Source: Euwallacea fornicatus (taxonomy: Eukaryota; Arthropoda; Insecta; Coleoptera; Curculionidae). From it: DNA of 64,000 nt. The stretch covers positions 124,001-188,000 of the forward strand of contig NW_027096076.1 in the NCBI RefSeq assembly GCF_040115645.1, read 5' to 3'. Positions 1 through 12,009 of this stretch are shown here, piece after piece; the first letter of the stretch is position 1; the number at the start of each line of letters is the position of its first letter. The translations under genes were made by a program, and so were the position numbers. The notes below the pieces were generated by a model, which did no database searches, had not been told where the DNA came from, and worked only from the letters and a program-made list of their open reading frames with translations.

Positions 1-160
1 GTCACGAAAGATGTGTGTTTGAGCACATAAATTACTAGTTTTCTACAAAAATTCACCAAGATACAAGGAAGCCTTATTTGTCATGTTAAAAAGTTCGTTG
101 AGGCGATTCTGTGGTCAAATTTTGAAGGTATGGGGAGCTCATTTGCCGAAGTTACGGAGG

Positions 161-173
161 TTCAAAACTTGAA
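161..173. repeat. TTCAA-nnn-TTGAA dyad, representative of most monomers
   Basis: The monomer's right end has TTCAA and TTGAA arms separated by three bases. The spacer is mainly AAC, ATC or AGC. The arms stay intact across these three common variants while the middle base changes freely. The rare TTCAAACTTG form loses one spacer base, and TTCAACGCTTG changes two. Confidence 0.85.
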
Positions 174-212
174 AAGTCACGAAAGATGTGTGTTTGAGCA
201 CATAAATTACTC

Positions 213-226
213 GTTTTCTAGAAAAC
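213..226. repeat. 14-bp perfect palindrome, representative of most monomers
   Basis: GTTTTCTAGAAAAC reads the same on both strands and sits at monomer positions 38-51. It occurs in most monomers. Two recurrent left-half forms break it (CTACAAAAATTC and CTAAAAAAC). Dyad symmetry is common in centromeric satellites, but a function here is only inferred. Confidence 0.9.
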
Positions 227-349
227 TCATCGAGATATAATGAAGCCTTATGAGTCATGATGAAGAGCTAAACGAGATGATTCTATGATCAATTTTTTAA
301 GCAATTTGAAGCACATTTGCCGAAGTTACGGAGGTTCAAATCTTGAACA

Positions 350-3300
350 GTCACGAGAGATGTATGTTTGTGCACATAAATTACTCGTTTTCTAGAAAAC
401 TCACCAAGATACAATGAAGCCTTATTTGTCATGTTAAAAAGTTCGTTGAGGCGATTCTGTGGTCAAATTTTGAAGGTATGGGGAGCTCATTTGCCGAAGT
501 TACGGAGGTTCAAAACTTGAAAAGTCACGAAAGATGTGTGTTTGAGCACATAAATTACTAGTTTTCTACAAAAATTCACCAAGATACAATGAAGCCTTAT
601 TTGTCATGTTAAAGAGGTCGTGGAGGTGATTCTGTGGTAAAATTTTGAAGGTATTTGGAGCTCATTTGCCGAAGTTACGGAGGTTCAAAACTTGAAAAGT
701 CACGAAAGATGTGTGTTTGAGCACATAAATTACTAGTTTTCTACAAAAATTCACCAAGATACAATGAAGCCTTATTTGTCATGTTAAAGAGGTCGTGGAG
801 GTGATTCTGTGGTAAAATTTTGAAGGTATTTGGAGCTCATTTGCCGAAGTTACGGAGGTTCAAAACTTGAAAAGTCACGAAAGATGTGTGTTTGTGAACA
901 TAAATTACTCGTTTTCTAGAAAACTCACCGAGATATAATGAAGCCTTATTTGTCATGTTAAAGAGCTCGTCGAGGTGATTCTGTGGTAAAATTTTGAAGG
1001 TATTTGGAGCTCATTTGCCGAAGTTATGGAGGTTCAAAACTTGAAAAGTCACGCAAGATGTATGTTTGTGCACATAAATTACTCGTTTCCTAGAAAACTC
1101 ACCGAGATATAATGAAACCTTATGAGTCATGATGAAGAGCTAAACGAGATGATTCTATGATCAATTTTTTAAGCAATTTGAAGCACATTTGCCGAAGTTA
1201 CGGAGGTTCAAAACTTGAAAAGTCACGAAAGATGTAAGTTTGTGCACATAAATTACTCGTTTTCTAGAAAACTCACCAAGATACAATGAAGCCTTCATAG
1301 TCGTGTTAAAGAGCTCGTTGAGATGATTCTGTGGTCAAATTTTGAAGGTAGTTTCAGCTCATTTGCCGAAGTTACGGAGGTTCAAATCTTGAAAAGTCAC
1401 AAAAGATGTATGTTTGTGCACATAAATTACTCGTTTTCTAGAAAACTCACCAAGATACAATGAAGCCTTCTTAGTCGTGTTAAAGAGCTCGTTGAGATGA
1501 TTCTGTGGTAAAATTTTGAAGGTAGTTGCAGCTCATTTGCCTAAGTTACGGAGGTTCAAATCTTGAAAAGTCACGAAAGATGTGTGTTTGAGCACATAAA
1601 TTACTCGTTTTCTAGAAAACTCATCGAGATATAATGAAGCCTTATGAGTCATGATGAAGAGCTAAACGAGATGATTCTATGATCAATTTTTTAAGCAATT
1701 TGAAGCACATTTGCCGATGTTACGGAGGTTCAAAACTTGAAAAGTCACGAAAGATGTGTGTTTGTGAACATAAATTACTAGTTTTCTAAAAAACTCACCA
1801 AGATACAATGAAGCCTTATTTGTCATGTTAACGAGCTCGTCGAGGTGATTCTGTGGTAAAATTTTGAAGGTATTTGGAGCTCATTTGCCGAAGTTACGGA
1901 GGTTCAAAACTTGAAAAGTCACGAAAGATGTGTGTTTGTGAACATAAATTACTAGTTTTCTAAAAAACTCACCAAGATACAATGAAGCCTTATTTGTCAT
2001 GTTAAAGAGCTCGTCGAGGTGATTCTGTGGTAAAATTTTGAAGGTATTTGGAGCTCATTTGCTGAAGTTACGGAGGTTCAAAACTTGAAAAGTCACGAAA
2101 GATGTGTGTTTGAGCACATAAATTACTCGTTTTCTACAAAACTCACCGAGATATAATGAAGCCTTATGAGTCATGATGAAGAACTCAACGAGATGATTCT
2201 ATGATCAATTTTTTAAGCAATTTGAAGCACATTTGCCGAAGTTACGGAGGTTCAAAGCTTGAAAAGTCACGAAAGATGTGTGTTTGTGCACATAAATTTC
2301 TCGTTTTCTAGAAAACTCACCGAGATATAATGAAGCCTTATTTGTCATGTTAAAGAGCTCGTTGAGATGATTCTGTGGTCAAATTTTGAAGGTAGTTGCA
2401 GCTGATTTGCCGAAGTTACGGAGGTTCAAATCTTGAAAAGTCACGAAAGATGTGTGTTTGAGTACATAAATTACTCGTTTTCTAGAAAACTCACCGAGAT
2501 ATATTGAAGCCTTATGAGTCATGATGAAGAGCTCAACGAGATGATTCTATGATCAATTTTTTAAGCAATTTGAAGCACATTTGCCGAAGTTACGGAGGTT
2601 CAAAGCTTGAAAAGTCACGAAAGATGTTTGTTTGAGCACATAAATTACTCGTTTTCTAGAAAACTCACCGAGATATAATGAAGCCTTATGAGTCATGATG
2701 AAGAGCTGAACGAGATGATTCTATGATCAATTTTTTAAGCAATTTGAAGCACATTTGCCGAAGTTACGGAGGTTCAAATCTTGAAAAGTCACGAAAGATG
2801 TGTGTTTGTGAACATAAATTACTAGTTTTCTAAAAAACTCACCGAGATATAATGAAGCTTTATGAGTCATGATGAAGAGCTCAACGTGATGATTCTATGG
2901 TCAATTTTTTAAGCAATTTGAAGCACATTTGCCGAAGTTACGGAGGTTCAAATCTTGAAAAGTCACGAAAGATGTGTGTTTGAGCATATAAATTACTCGT
3001 TTTCTAGAAAACTCATCGAGATATAATGAAGCCTTATGAGTCATGATGAAGAGCTAAACGAGATGATTCTATGATCAATTTATTAAGCAATTTGAAGCAC
3101 ATTTGCCGAAGTTACGGAGGTTCAAAGCTTGAAAAGTCACGAAAGATGTGTGTTTGAGCACATAAATTACTCGTTTTCTAGAAAACTCACCAAGATACAA
3201 TGAAGCCTTATTTGTCATGTTAAAGAGCTCGTCGAGTTGATTCTGTGGTAAAATTTTGAAGGTATTTGGAACTCATTTGCCGAAGTTACGGAGGTTCAAA

Positions 3301-3830
3301 ACTTGAAAAGTCACGAAAGATGTGTGTTTGTGAACATAAATTACTAGTTTTCTAAAAAACTCACCAAGATACAATGAAGCCTTATTTGTCATGTTAAAGA
3401 GCTCGTCGAGGTGATTCTGTGGTAAAATTTTGAAGGTATTTGGAGCTCATTTGCTGAAGTTACGGAGGTTCAAACTTGAAAAGTCACGAAAGATGTGTGT
3501 TTGTGAACATAAATTACTAGTTTTCTAAAAAACTCACCAAGATACAATGAAGCCTTATTTATCATGTTAAAGAGCTCGTCGAGGTGATTCTGTGGTAAAA
3601 TTTTGAAGGTAGTTGCAGCTCATTTGCCTAAGTTACGGAGGTTCAAATCTTGAAAAGTCACGAAAGATGTGTGTTTGAGCACATAAATTACTCGTTTTCT
3701 AGAAAACTCATCGAGATATAATGAAGCCTTATGAGTCATGATGAAGAGCTAAACGAGATGATTCTATGATCAATTTTTTAAGCAATTTGAAGCACATTTG
3801 CCGAAGTTACGGAGGTTCAAATCTTGAAAA
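350..3830 (+). repeat. HOR type I, unit 1 (20 monomers)
   Basis: I set the unit start at the rare monomer beginning GTCACGAGAG followed by TATGTTTGTGCACAT. It recurs at 3831, 7311, 12010, 15664 and 19840. Unit 1 is 3481 bp, or 20 monomers. In order it shows the AAAAAGTTCG/TATGGGG monomer, two identical GAGGTCGTGGAGG monomers (524-698, 699-873), a monomer with GAAGTTATGG, one starting GTCACGCAAG, one with GATGTAAGTTTG, then alternating A and B monomers including the GCAGCTGATTTG and GAGTACAT markers near 2400-2470. It lacks the TCAAATTTGAAGG monomer found in units 2 and 4. GGTAGTTTCAGC near 1350 occurs only here. Confidence 0.9.
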
Positions 3831-6800
3831 GTCACGAGAGATGTATGTTTGTGCACATAAATTACTCGTTTTCTAGAAAACTCACCAAGATACAATGAAG
3901 CCTTATTTGTCATGTTAAAAAGTTCGTTGAGGCGATTCTGTGGTCAAATTTTGAAGGTATGGGGAGCTCATTTGCCGAAGTTACGGAGGTTCAAAACTTG
4001 AAAAGTCACGAAAGATGTGTGTTTGAGCACATAAATTACTAGTTTTCTACAAAAATTCACCAAGATACAATGAAGCCTTATTTGTCATGTTAAAGAGGTC
4101 GTGGAGGTGATTCTGTGGTAAAATTTTGAAGGTATTTGGAGCTCATTTGCCGAAGTTACGGAGGTTCAAAACTTGAAAAGTCACGAAAGATGTGTGTTTG
4201 AGCACATAAATTACTAGTTTTCTACAAAAATTCACCAAGATACAATGAAGCCTTATTTGTCATGTTAAAGAGGTCGTGGAGGTGATTCTGTGGTAAAATT
4301 TTGAAGGTATTTGGAGCTCATTTGCCGAAGTTACGGAGGTTCAAAACTTGAAAAGTCACGAAAGATGTGTGTTTGTGAACATAAATTACTCGTTTTCTAG
4401 AAAACTCACCAAGATACAATGAAGCCTTATTTGTCACGTTAAAAAGTTCGTTGAGGCGATTCTGTGGTCAAATTTGAAGGTATGGGGAGCACATTTGCCG
4501 AAGTTACGGAGGTTCAAAGCTTGAAAAGTCACGAAAGATGTGTGTTTGAGCACATAAATTACTCGTTTTCTAGAAAACTCACCAAGATACAATGAAGCCT
4601 TATTTGTCATGTTAAAGAGCTCGTCGAGGTGATTCTGTGGTAAAATTTTGAAGGTATTTGGAGCTCATTTGCCGAAGTTATGGAGGTTCAAAACTTGAAA
4701 AGTCACGCAAGATGTATGTTTGTGCACATAAATTACTCGTTTCCTAGAAAACTCACCGAGATATAATGAAACCTTATGAGTCATGATGAAGAGCTAAACG
4801 AGATGATTCTATGATCAATTTTTTAAGCAATTTGAAGCACATTTGCCGAAGTTACGGAGGTTCAAATCTTGAAAAGTCACGAAAGATGTATGTTTGTGCA
4901 CATAAATTACTCGTTTTCTAGAAAACTCACCAAGATACAATGAAGCCTTCTTAGTCGTGTTAAAGAGCTCGTTGAGATGATTCTGTGGTAAAATTTTGAA
5001 GGTAGTTGCAGCTCATTTGCCTAAGTTACGGAGGTTCAAATCTTGAAAAGTCACGAAAGATGTATGTTTGTGCACATAAATTACTCGTTTTCTAGAAAAC
5101 TCATCGAGATATAATGAAGCCTTATGAGTCATGATGAAGAGCTAAACGAGATGATTCTATGATCAATTTTTTATGCAATTTGAAGCACATTTGCCGATGT
5201 TACGGAGGTTCAAATCTTGAAAAGTCACGAAAGTTGTATGTTTGTGCACATAAATTACTCGTTTTCTAGAAAACTCACCAAGATACAATGAAGCCTTATG
5301 AGTCATGTTAAAGAGGTCGTCGAGGTGATTCTGTGGTAAAATTTTGAAGGTATTTGGAACTCATTTGCCGAAGTTACGGAGGTTCAAAACTTGAAAAGTC
5401 ACGAAAGATGTGTGTTTGTGAACATAAATTACTAGTTTTCTAAAAAACTCACCAAGATACAATGAAGCCTTATTTGTCATGTTAAAGAGCTCGTCGAGGT
5501 GATTCTGTGGTAAAATTTTGAAGGTATTTGGAGCTCATTTGCTGAAGTTACGGAGGTTCAAAACTTGAAAAGTCACGAAAGATGTGTGTTTGAGCACATA
5601 AATTACTCGTTTTCTACAAAACTCACCGAGATATAATGAAGCCTTATGAGTCATGATGAAGAGCTCAACGAGATGATTCTATGATCAATTTTTTAAGCAA
5701 TTTGAAGCACATTTGCCGAAGTTACGGAGGTTCAAAGCTTGAAAAGTCACGAAAGATGTGTGTTTGAGCACATAAATTTCTCGTTTTCTAGAAAACTCAC
5801 CGAGATATAATGAAGCCTTATTTGTCATGTTAAAGAGCTCGTTGAGATGATTCTGTGGTCAAATTTTGAAGGTAGTTGCAGCTGATTTGCCGAAGTTACG
5901 GAGGTTCAAATCTTGAAAAGTCACGAAAGATGTGTGTTTGAGTACATAAATTACTCGTTTTCTAGAAAACTCACCGAGATATATTGAAGCCTTATGAGTC
6001 ATGATGAAGAGCTCAACGAGATGATTCTATGATCAATTTTTTAAGCAATTTGAAGCACATTTGCCGAAGTTACGGAGGTTCAAAGCTTGAAAAGTCACGA
6101 AAGATGTTTGTTTGAGCACATAAATTACTCGTTTTCTAGAAAACTCACCGAGATATAATGAAGCCTTATGAGTCATGATGAAGAGCTGAACGAGATGATT
6201 CTATGATCAATTTTTTAAGCAATTTGAAGCACATTTGCCGAAGTTACGGAGGTTCAAATCTTGAAAAGTCACGAAAGATGTGTGTTTGTGAACATAAATT
6301 ACTAGTTTTCTAAAAAACTCACCGAGATATAATGAAGCTTTATGAGTCATGATGAAGAGCTCAACGTGATGATTCTATGGTCAATTTTTTAAGCAATTTG
6401 AAGCACATTTGCCGAAGTTACGGAGGTTCAAATCTTGAAAAGTCACGAAAGATGTGTGTTTGAGCATATAAATTACTCGTTTTCTAGAAAACTCATCGAG
6501 ATATAATGAAGCCTTATGAGTCATGATGAAGAGCTAAACGAGATGATTCTATGATCAATTTATTAAGCAATTTGAAGCACATTTGCCGAAGTTACGGAGG
6601 TTCAAAGCTTGAAAAGTCACGAAAGATGTGTGTTTGAGCACATAAATTACTCGTTTTCTAGAAAACTCACCAAGATACAATGAAGCCTTATTTGTCATGT
6701 TAAAGAGCTCGTCGAGTTGATTCTGTGGTAAAATTTTGAAGGTATTTGGAACTCATTTGCCGAAGTTACGGAGGTTCAAAACTTGAAAAGTCACGAAAGA

Positions 6801-7310
6801 TGTGTGTTTGTGAACATAAATTACTAGTTTTCTAAAAAACTCACCAAGATACAATGAAGCCTTATTTGTCATGTTAAAGAGCTCGTCGAGGTGATTCTGT
6901 GGTAAAATTTTGAAGGTATTTGGAGCTCATTTGCTGAAGTTACGGAGGTTCAAACTTGAAAAGTCACGAAAGATGTGTGTTTGTGAACATAAATTACTAG
7001 TTTTCTAAAAAACTCACCAAGATACAATGAAGCCTTATTTATCATGTTAAAGAGCTCGTCGAGGTGATTCTGTGGTAAAATTTTGAAGGTAGTTGCAGCT
7101 CATTTGCCTAAGTTACGGAGGTTCAAATCTTGAAAAGTCACGAAAGATGTGTGTTTGAGCACATAAATTACTCGTTTTCTAGAAAACTCATCGAGATATA
7201 ATGAAGCCTTATGAGTCATGATGAAGAGCTAAACGAGATGATTCTATGATCAATTTTTTAAGCAATTTGAAGCACATTTGCCGAAGTTACGGAGGTTCAA
7301 ATCTTGAAAA
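3831..7310 (+). repeat. HOR type I, unit 2 (20 monomers)
   Basis: This unit is 3480 bp, exactly 20 x 174. From about 5570 on it follows unit 1 almost base for base at an offset of 3480: the GCAGCTGATTTG marker, the GATGTTTGTTTGAGC monomer, the GTGAACAT monomer with AAGCTTTATG, and the short AGGTTCAAACTTG monomer all recur in order. The first half is rearranged. It has an extra monomer with GTCACGTTAAAAAGTTCG and the one-base-short TCAAATTTGAAGG (near 4354-4526), and lacks the GATGTAAGTTTG monomer of unit 1. Gain and loss balance, so the period stays at 20. Confidence 0.9.
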
Positions 7311-10300
7311 GTCACGAGAGATGTATGTTTGTGCACATAAATTACTCGTTTTCTAGAAAACTCACCAAGATACAATGAAGCCTTATTTGTCATGTTAAAA
7401 AGTTCGTTGAGGCGATTCTGTGGTCAAATTTTGAAGGTATGGGGAGCTCATTTGCCGAAGTTACGGAGGTTCAAAACTTGAAAAGTCACGAAAGATGTGT
7501 GTTTGAGCACATAAATTACTAGTTTTCTACAAAAATTCACCAAGATACAATGAAGCCTTATTTGTCATGTTAAAGAGGTCGTGGAGGTGATTCTGTGGTA
7601 AAATTTTGAAGGTATTTGGAGCTCATTTGCCGAAGTTACGGAGGTTCAAAACTTGAAAAGTCACGAAAGATGTGTGTTTGAGCACATAAATTACTAGTTT
7701 TCTACAAAAATTCACCAAGATACAATGAAGCCTTATTTGTCATGTTAAAGAGGTCGTGGAGGTGATTCTGTGGTAAAATTTTGAAGGTATTTGGAGCTCA
7801 TTTGCCGAAGTTACGGAGGTTCAAAACTTGAAAAGTCACGAAAGAAGTGTGTTTGTGAACATAAATTACTCGTTTTCTAGAAAACTCACCAAGATACAAT
7901 GAAGCCTTATTTGTCATGTTAAAGAGCTCGTCGAGGTGATTCTGTGGTAAAATTTTGAAGGTATTTGGAGCTCATTTGCCGAAGTTATGGAGGTTCAAAA
8001 CTTGAAAAGTCACGCAAGATGTATGTTTGTGCACATAAATTACTCGTTTCCTAGAAAACTCACCGAGATATAATGAAACCTTATGAGTCATGATGAAGAG
8101 CTAAACGAGATGATTCTATGATCAATTTTTTAAGCAATTTGAAGCACATTTGCCGAAGTTACGGAGGTTCAAAACTTGAAAAGTCACGAAAGATGTAAGT
8201 TTGTGCACATAAATTACTCGTTTTCTAGAAAACTCACCAAGATACAATGAAGCCTTCATAGTCGTGTTAAAGAGCTCGTTGAGATGATTCTGTGGTCAAA
8301 TTTTGAAGGTAGTTGCAGCTCATTTGCCGAAGTTACGGAGGTTCAAATCTTGAAAAGTCACGAAAGATGTATGTTTGTGCACATAAATTACTCGTTTTCT
8401 AGAAAACTCACCAAGATACAATGAAGCCTTCTTAGTCGTGTTAAAGAGCTCGTTGAGATGATTCTGTGGTAAAATTTTGAAGGTAGTTGCAGCTCATTTG
8501 CCTAAGTTACGGAGGTTCAAATCTTGAAAAGTCACGAAAGTTGTATGTTTGTGCACATAAATTACTCGTTTTCTAGAAAACTCACCAAGATACAATGAAG
8601 CCTTATGAGTCATGTTAAAGAGCTCGTCGAGGTGATTCTGTGGTAAAATTTTGAAGGTATTTGGAGCTCATTTGCTGAAGTTACGGAGGTTCAAAACTTG
8701 AAAAGTCACGAAAGATGTGTGTTTGAGCACATAAATTACTCGTTTTCTACAAAACTCACCGAGATATAATGAAGCCTTATGAGTCATGATGAAGAGCTCA
8801 ACGAGATGATTCTATGATCAATTTTTTAAGCAATTTGAAGCACATTTGCCGAAGTTACGGAGGTTCAAAGCTTGAAAAGTCACGAAAGATGTGTGTTTGA
8901 GCACATAAATTTCTCGTTTTCTAGAAAACTCACCGAGATATAATGAAGCCTTATTTGTCATGTTAAAGAGCTCGTTGAGATGATTCTGTGGTCAAATTTT
9001 GAAGGTAGTTGCAGCTGATTTGCCGAAGTTACGGAGGTTCAAATCTTGAAAAGTCACGAAAGATGTGTGTTTGAGTACATAAATTACTCGTTTTCTAGAA
9101 AACTCACCGAGATATATTGAAGCCTTATGAGTCATGATGAAGAGCTCAACGAGATGATTCTATGATCAATTTTTTAAGCAATTTGAAGCACATTTGCCGA
9201 AGTTACGGAGGTTCAAAGCTTGAAAAGTCACGAAAGATGTTTGTTTGAGCACATAAATTTCTCGTTTTCTAGAAAACTCACCGAGATATAATGAAGCCTT
9301 ATTTGTCATGTTAAAGAGCTCGTTGAGATGATTCTGTGGTCAAATTTTGAAGGTAGTTGCAGCTGATTTGCCGAAGTTACGGAGGTTCAAATCTTGAAAA
9401 GTCACGAAAGATGTGTGTTTGAGTACATAAATTACTCGTTTTCTAGAAAACTCACCGAGATATATTGAAGCCTTATTTGTCATGTTAAAGAGCTCGTCGA
9501 GGTGATTCTGTGGTAAAATTTTGAAGGTATTTGGAGCTCATTTGCTGAAGTTACGGAGGTTCAAAACTTGAAAAGTCACGAAAGATGTGTGTTTGAGCAC
9601 ATAAATTACTCGTTTTCTACAAAACTCACCGAGATATAATGAAGCCTTATGAGTCATGATGAAGAGCTCAACGAGATGATTCTATGATCAATTTTTTAAG
9701 CAATTTGAAGCACATTTGCCGAAGTTACGGAGGTTCAAAGCTTGAAAAGTCACGAAAGATGTGTGTTTGAGCACATAAATTTCTCGTTTTCTAGAAAACT
9801 CACCGAGATATAATGAAGCCTTATTTGTCATGTTAAAGAGCTCGTTGAGATGATTCTGTGGTCAAATTTTGAAGGTAGTTGCAGCTGATTTGCCGAAGTT
9901 ACGGAGGTTCAAATCTTGAAAAGTCACGAAAGATGTGTGTTTGAGTACATAAATTACTCGTTTTCTAGAAAACTCACCGAGATATATTGAAGCCTTATGA
10001 GTCATGATGAAGAGCTCAACGAGATGATTCTATGATCAATTTTTTAAGCAATTTGAAGCACATTTGCCGAAGTTACGGAGGTTCAAAGCTTGAAAAGTCA
10101 CGAAAGATGTGTGTTTGTGAACATAAATTACTAGTTTTCTAAAAAACTCACCAAGATACAATGAAGCCTTATTTGTCATGTTAAAGAGCTCGTCGAGGTG
10201 ATTCTGTGGTAAAATTTTGAAGGTATTTGGAGCTCATTTGCTGAAGTTACGGAGGTTCAAAACTTGAAAAGTCACGAAAGATGTGTGTTTGAGCACATAA

Positions 10301-12009
10301 ATTACTCGTTTTCTACAAAACTCACCGAGATATAATGAAGCCTTATGAGTCATGATGAAGAGCTCAACGAGATGATTCTATGATCAATTTTTTAAGCAAT
10401 TTGAAGCACATTTGCCGAAGTTACGGAGGTTCAAAGCTTGAAAAGTCACGAAAGATGTGTGTTTGAGCACATAAATTTCTCGTTTTCTAGAAAACTCACC
10501 GAGATATAATGAAGCCTTATTTGTCATGTTAAAGAGCTCGTTGAGATGATTCTGTGGTCAAATTTTGAAGGTAGTTGCAGCTGATTTGCCGAAGTTACGG
10601 AGGTTCAAATCTTGAAAAGTCACGAAAGATGTGTGTTTGAGTACATAAATTACTCGTTTTCTAGAAAACTCACCGAGATATATTGAAGCCTTATGAGTCA
10701 TGATGAAGAGCTCAACGAGATGATTCTATGATCAATTTTTTAAGCAATTTGAAGCACATTTGCCGAAGTTACGGAGGTTCAAAGCTTGAAAAGTCACGAA
10801 AGATGTTTGTTTGAGCACATAAATTACTCGTTTTCTAGAAAACTAACCGAGATATAATGAAGCCTTATGAGTCATGATGAAGAGCTGAACGAGATGATTC
10901 TATGATCAATTTTTTAAGCAATTTGAAGCACATTTGCCGAAGTTACGGAGGTTCAAATCTTGAAAAGTCACGAAAGATGTGTGTTTGTGAACATAAATTA
11001 CTAGTTTTCTAAAAAACTCACCGAGATATAATGAAGCTTTATGAGTCATGATGAAGAGCTCAACGTGATGATTCTATGGTCAATTTTTTAAGCAATTTGA
11101 AGCACATTTGCCGAAGTTACGGAGGTTCAAATCTTGAAAAGTCACGAAAGATGTGTGTTTGAGCATATAAATTACTCGTTTTCTAGAAAACTCATCGAGA
11201 TATAATGAAGCCTTATGAGTCATGATGAAGAGCTAAACGAGATGATTCTATGATCAATTTATTAAGCAATTTGAAGCACATTTGCCGAAGTTACGGAGGT
11301 TCAAAGCTTGAAAAGTCACGAAAGATGTGTGTTTGAGCACATAAATTACTCGTTTTCTAGAAAACTCACCAAGATACAATGAAGCCTTATTTGTCATGTT
11401 AAAGAGCTCGTCGAGTTGATTCTGTGGTAAAATTTTGAAGGTATTTGGAACTCATTTGCCGAAGTTACGGAGGTTCAAAACTTGAAAAGTCACGAAAGAT
11501 GTGTGTTTGTGAACATAAATTACTAGTTTTCTAAAAAACTCACCAAGATACAATGAAGCCTTATTTGTCATGTTAACGAGCTCGTCGAGGTGATTCTGTG
11601 GTAAAATTTTGAAGGTATTTGGAGCTCATTTGCTGAAGTTACGGAGGTTCAAACTTGAAAAGTCACGAAAGATGTGTGTTTGTGAACATAAATTACTAGT
11701 TTTCTAAAAAACTCACCAAGATACAATGAAGCCTTATTTATCATGTTAAAGAGCTCGTCGAGGTGATTCTGTGGTAAAATTTTGAAGGTAGTTGCAGCTC
11801 ATTTGCCTAAGTTACGGAGGTTCAAATCTTGAAAAGTCACGAAAGATGTGTGTTTGAGCACATAAATTACTCGTTTTCTAGAAAACTCATCGAGATATAA
11901 TGAAGCCTTATGAGTCATGATGAAGAGCTAAACGAGATGAATCTATGATCAATTTTTTAAGCAATTTGAAGCACATTTGCCGAAGTTACGGAGGTTCAAA
12001 TCTTGAAAA
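7311..12009 (+). repeat. HOR type I, unit 3, expanded to 27 monomers
   Basis: This unit is 4699 bp, or 27 monomers plus one base. It begins and ends like units 1 and 2, but its middle (about 8530-10790) holds extra copies of a four-monomer block: GCTGAAG monomer, CTACAAAACTC monomer, AAATTTCTCG monomer with GCAGCTGATTTG, and GAGTACAT monomer with GATATATTGAAG. The block appears around 8640-9200, 9490-10080 and 10210-10790. Two hybrid monomers mark the joins: one at 9227 with GATGTTTGTTTGAGC followed by AAATTTCTCG, and one near 9410 with GATATATTGAAG followed by a class B core. Both fit unequal exchange between misaligned copies. Confidence 0.88.

Larger units (their letters stand above)
1..349 (+). 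repeat. Two leading monomers, end of a truncated HOR unit
   Basis: Monomer 1-175 has the actaG/CTACAAAAATTC left half but a core with AAAAAGTTCGTTGAGGCG and TATGGGGAGC, a combination otherwise split between two neighbouring monomers of the type I unit (compare 350-523 and 524-698). It also carries ATACAAGGAAG where nearly all others have ATACAATGAAG. Monomer 176-349 is a class A monomer with TCATCGAG and AGCTAAACGAG, the type that precedes every type I unit start downstream. This is therefore the tail of a preceding unit ending in a hybrid monomer, cut by the window edge. Confidence 0.8.

Noticed and set aside
420..470. CENP-B box-like match around GTTCGTTGAGGCGATTC
   Set aside because: It starts with TTCGTTG but lacks the required A and the CGGG of the core pattern nTTCGnnnnAnnCGGGn. 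On the other strand CTTCGGCAAATG keeps TTCG and the A but also lacks CGGG.
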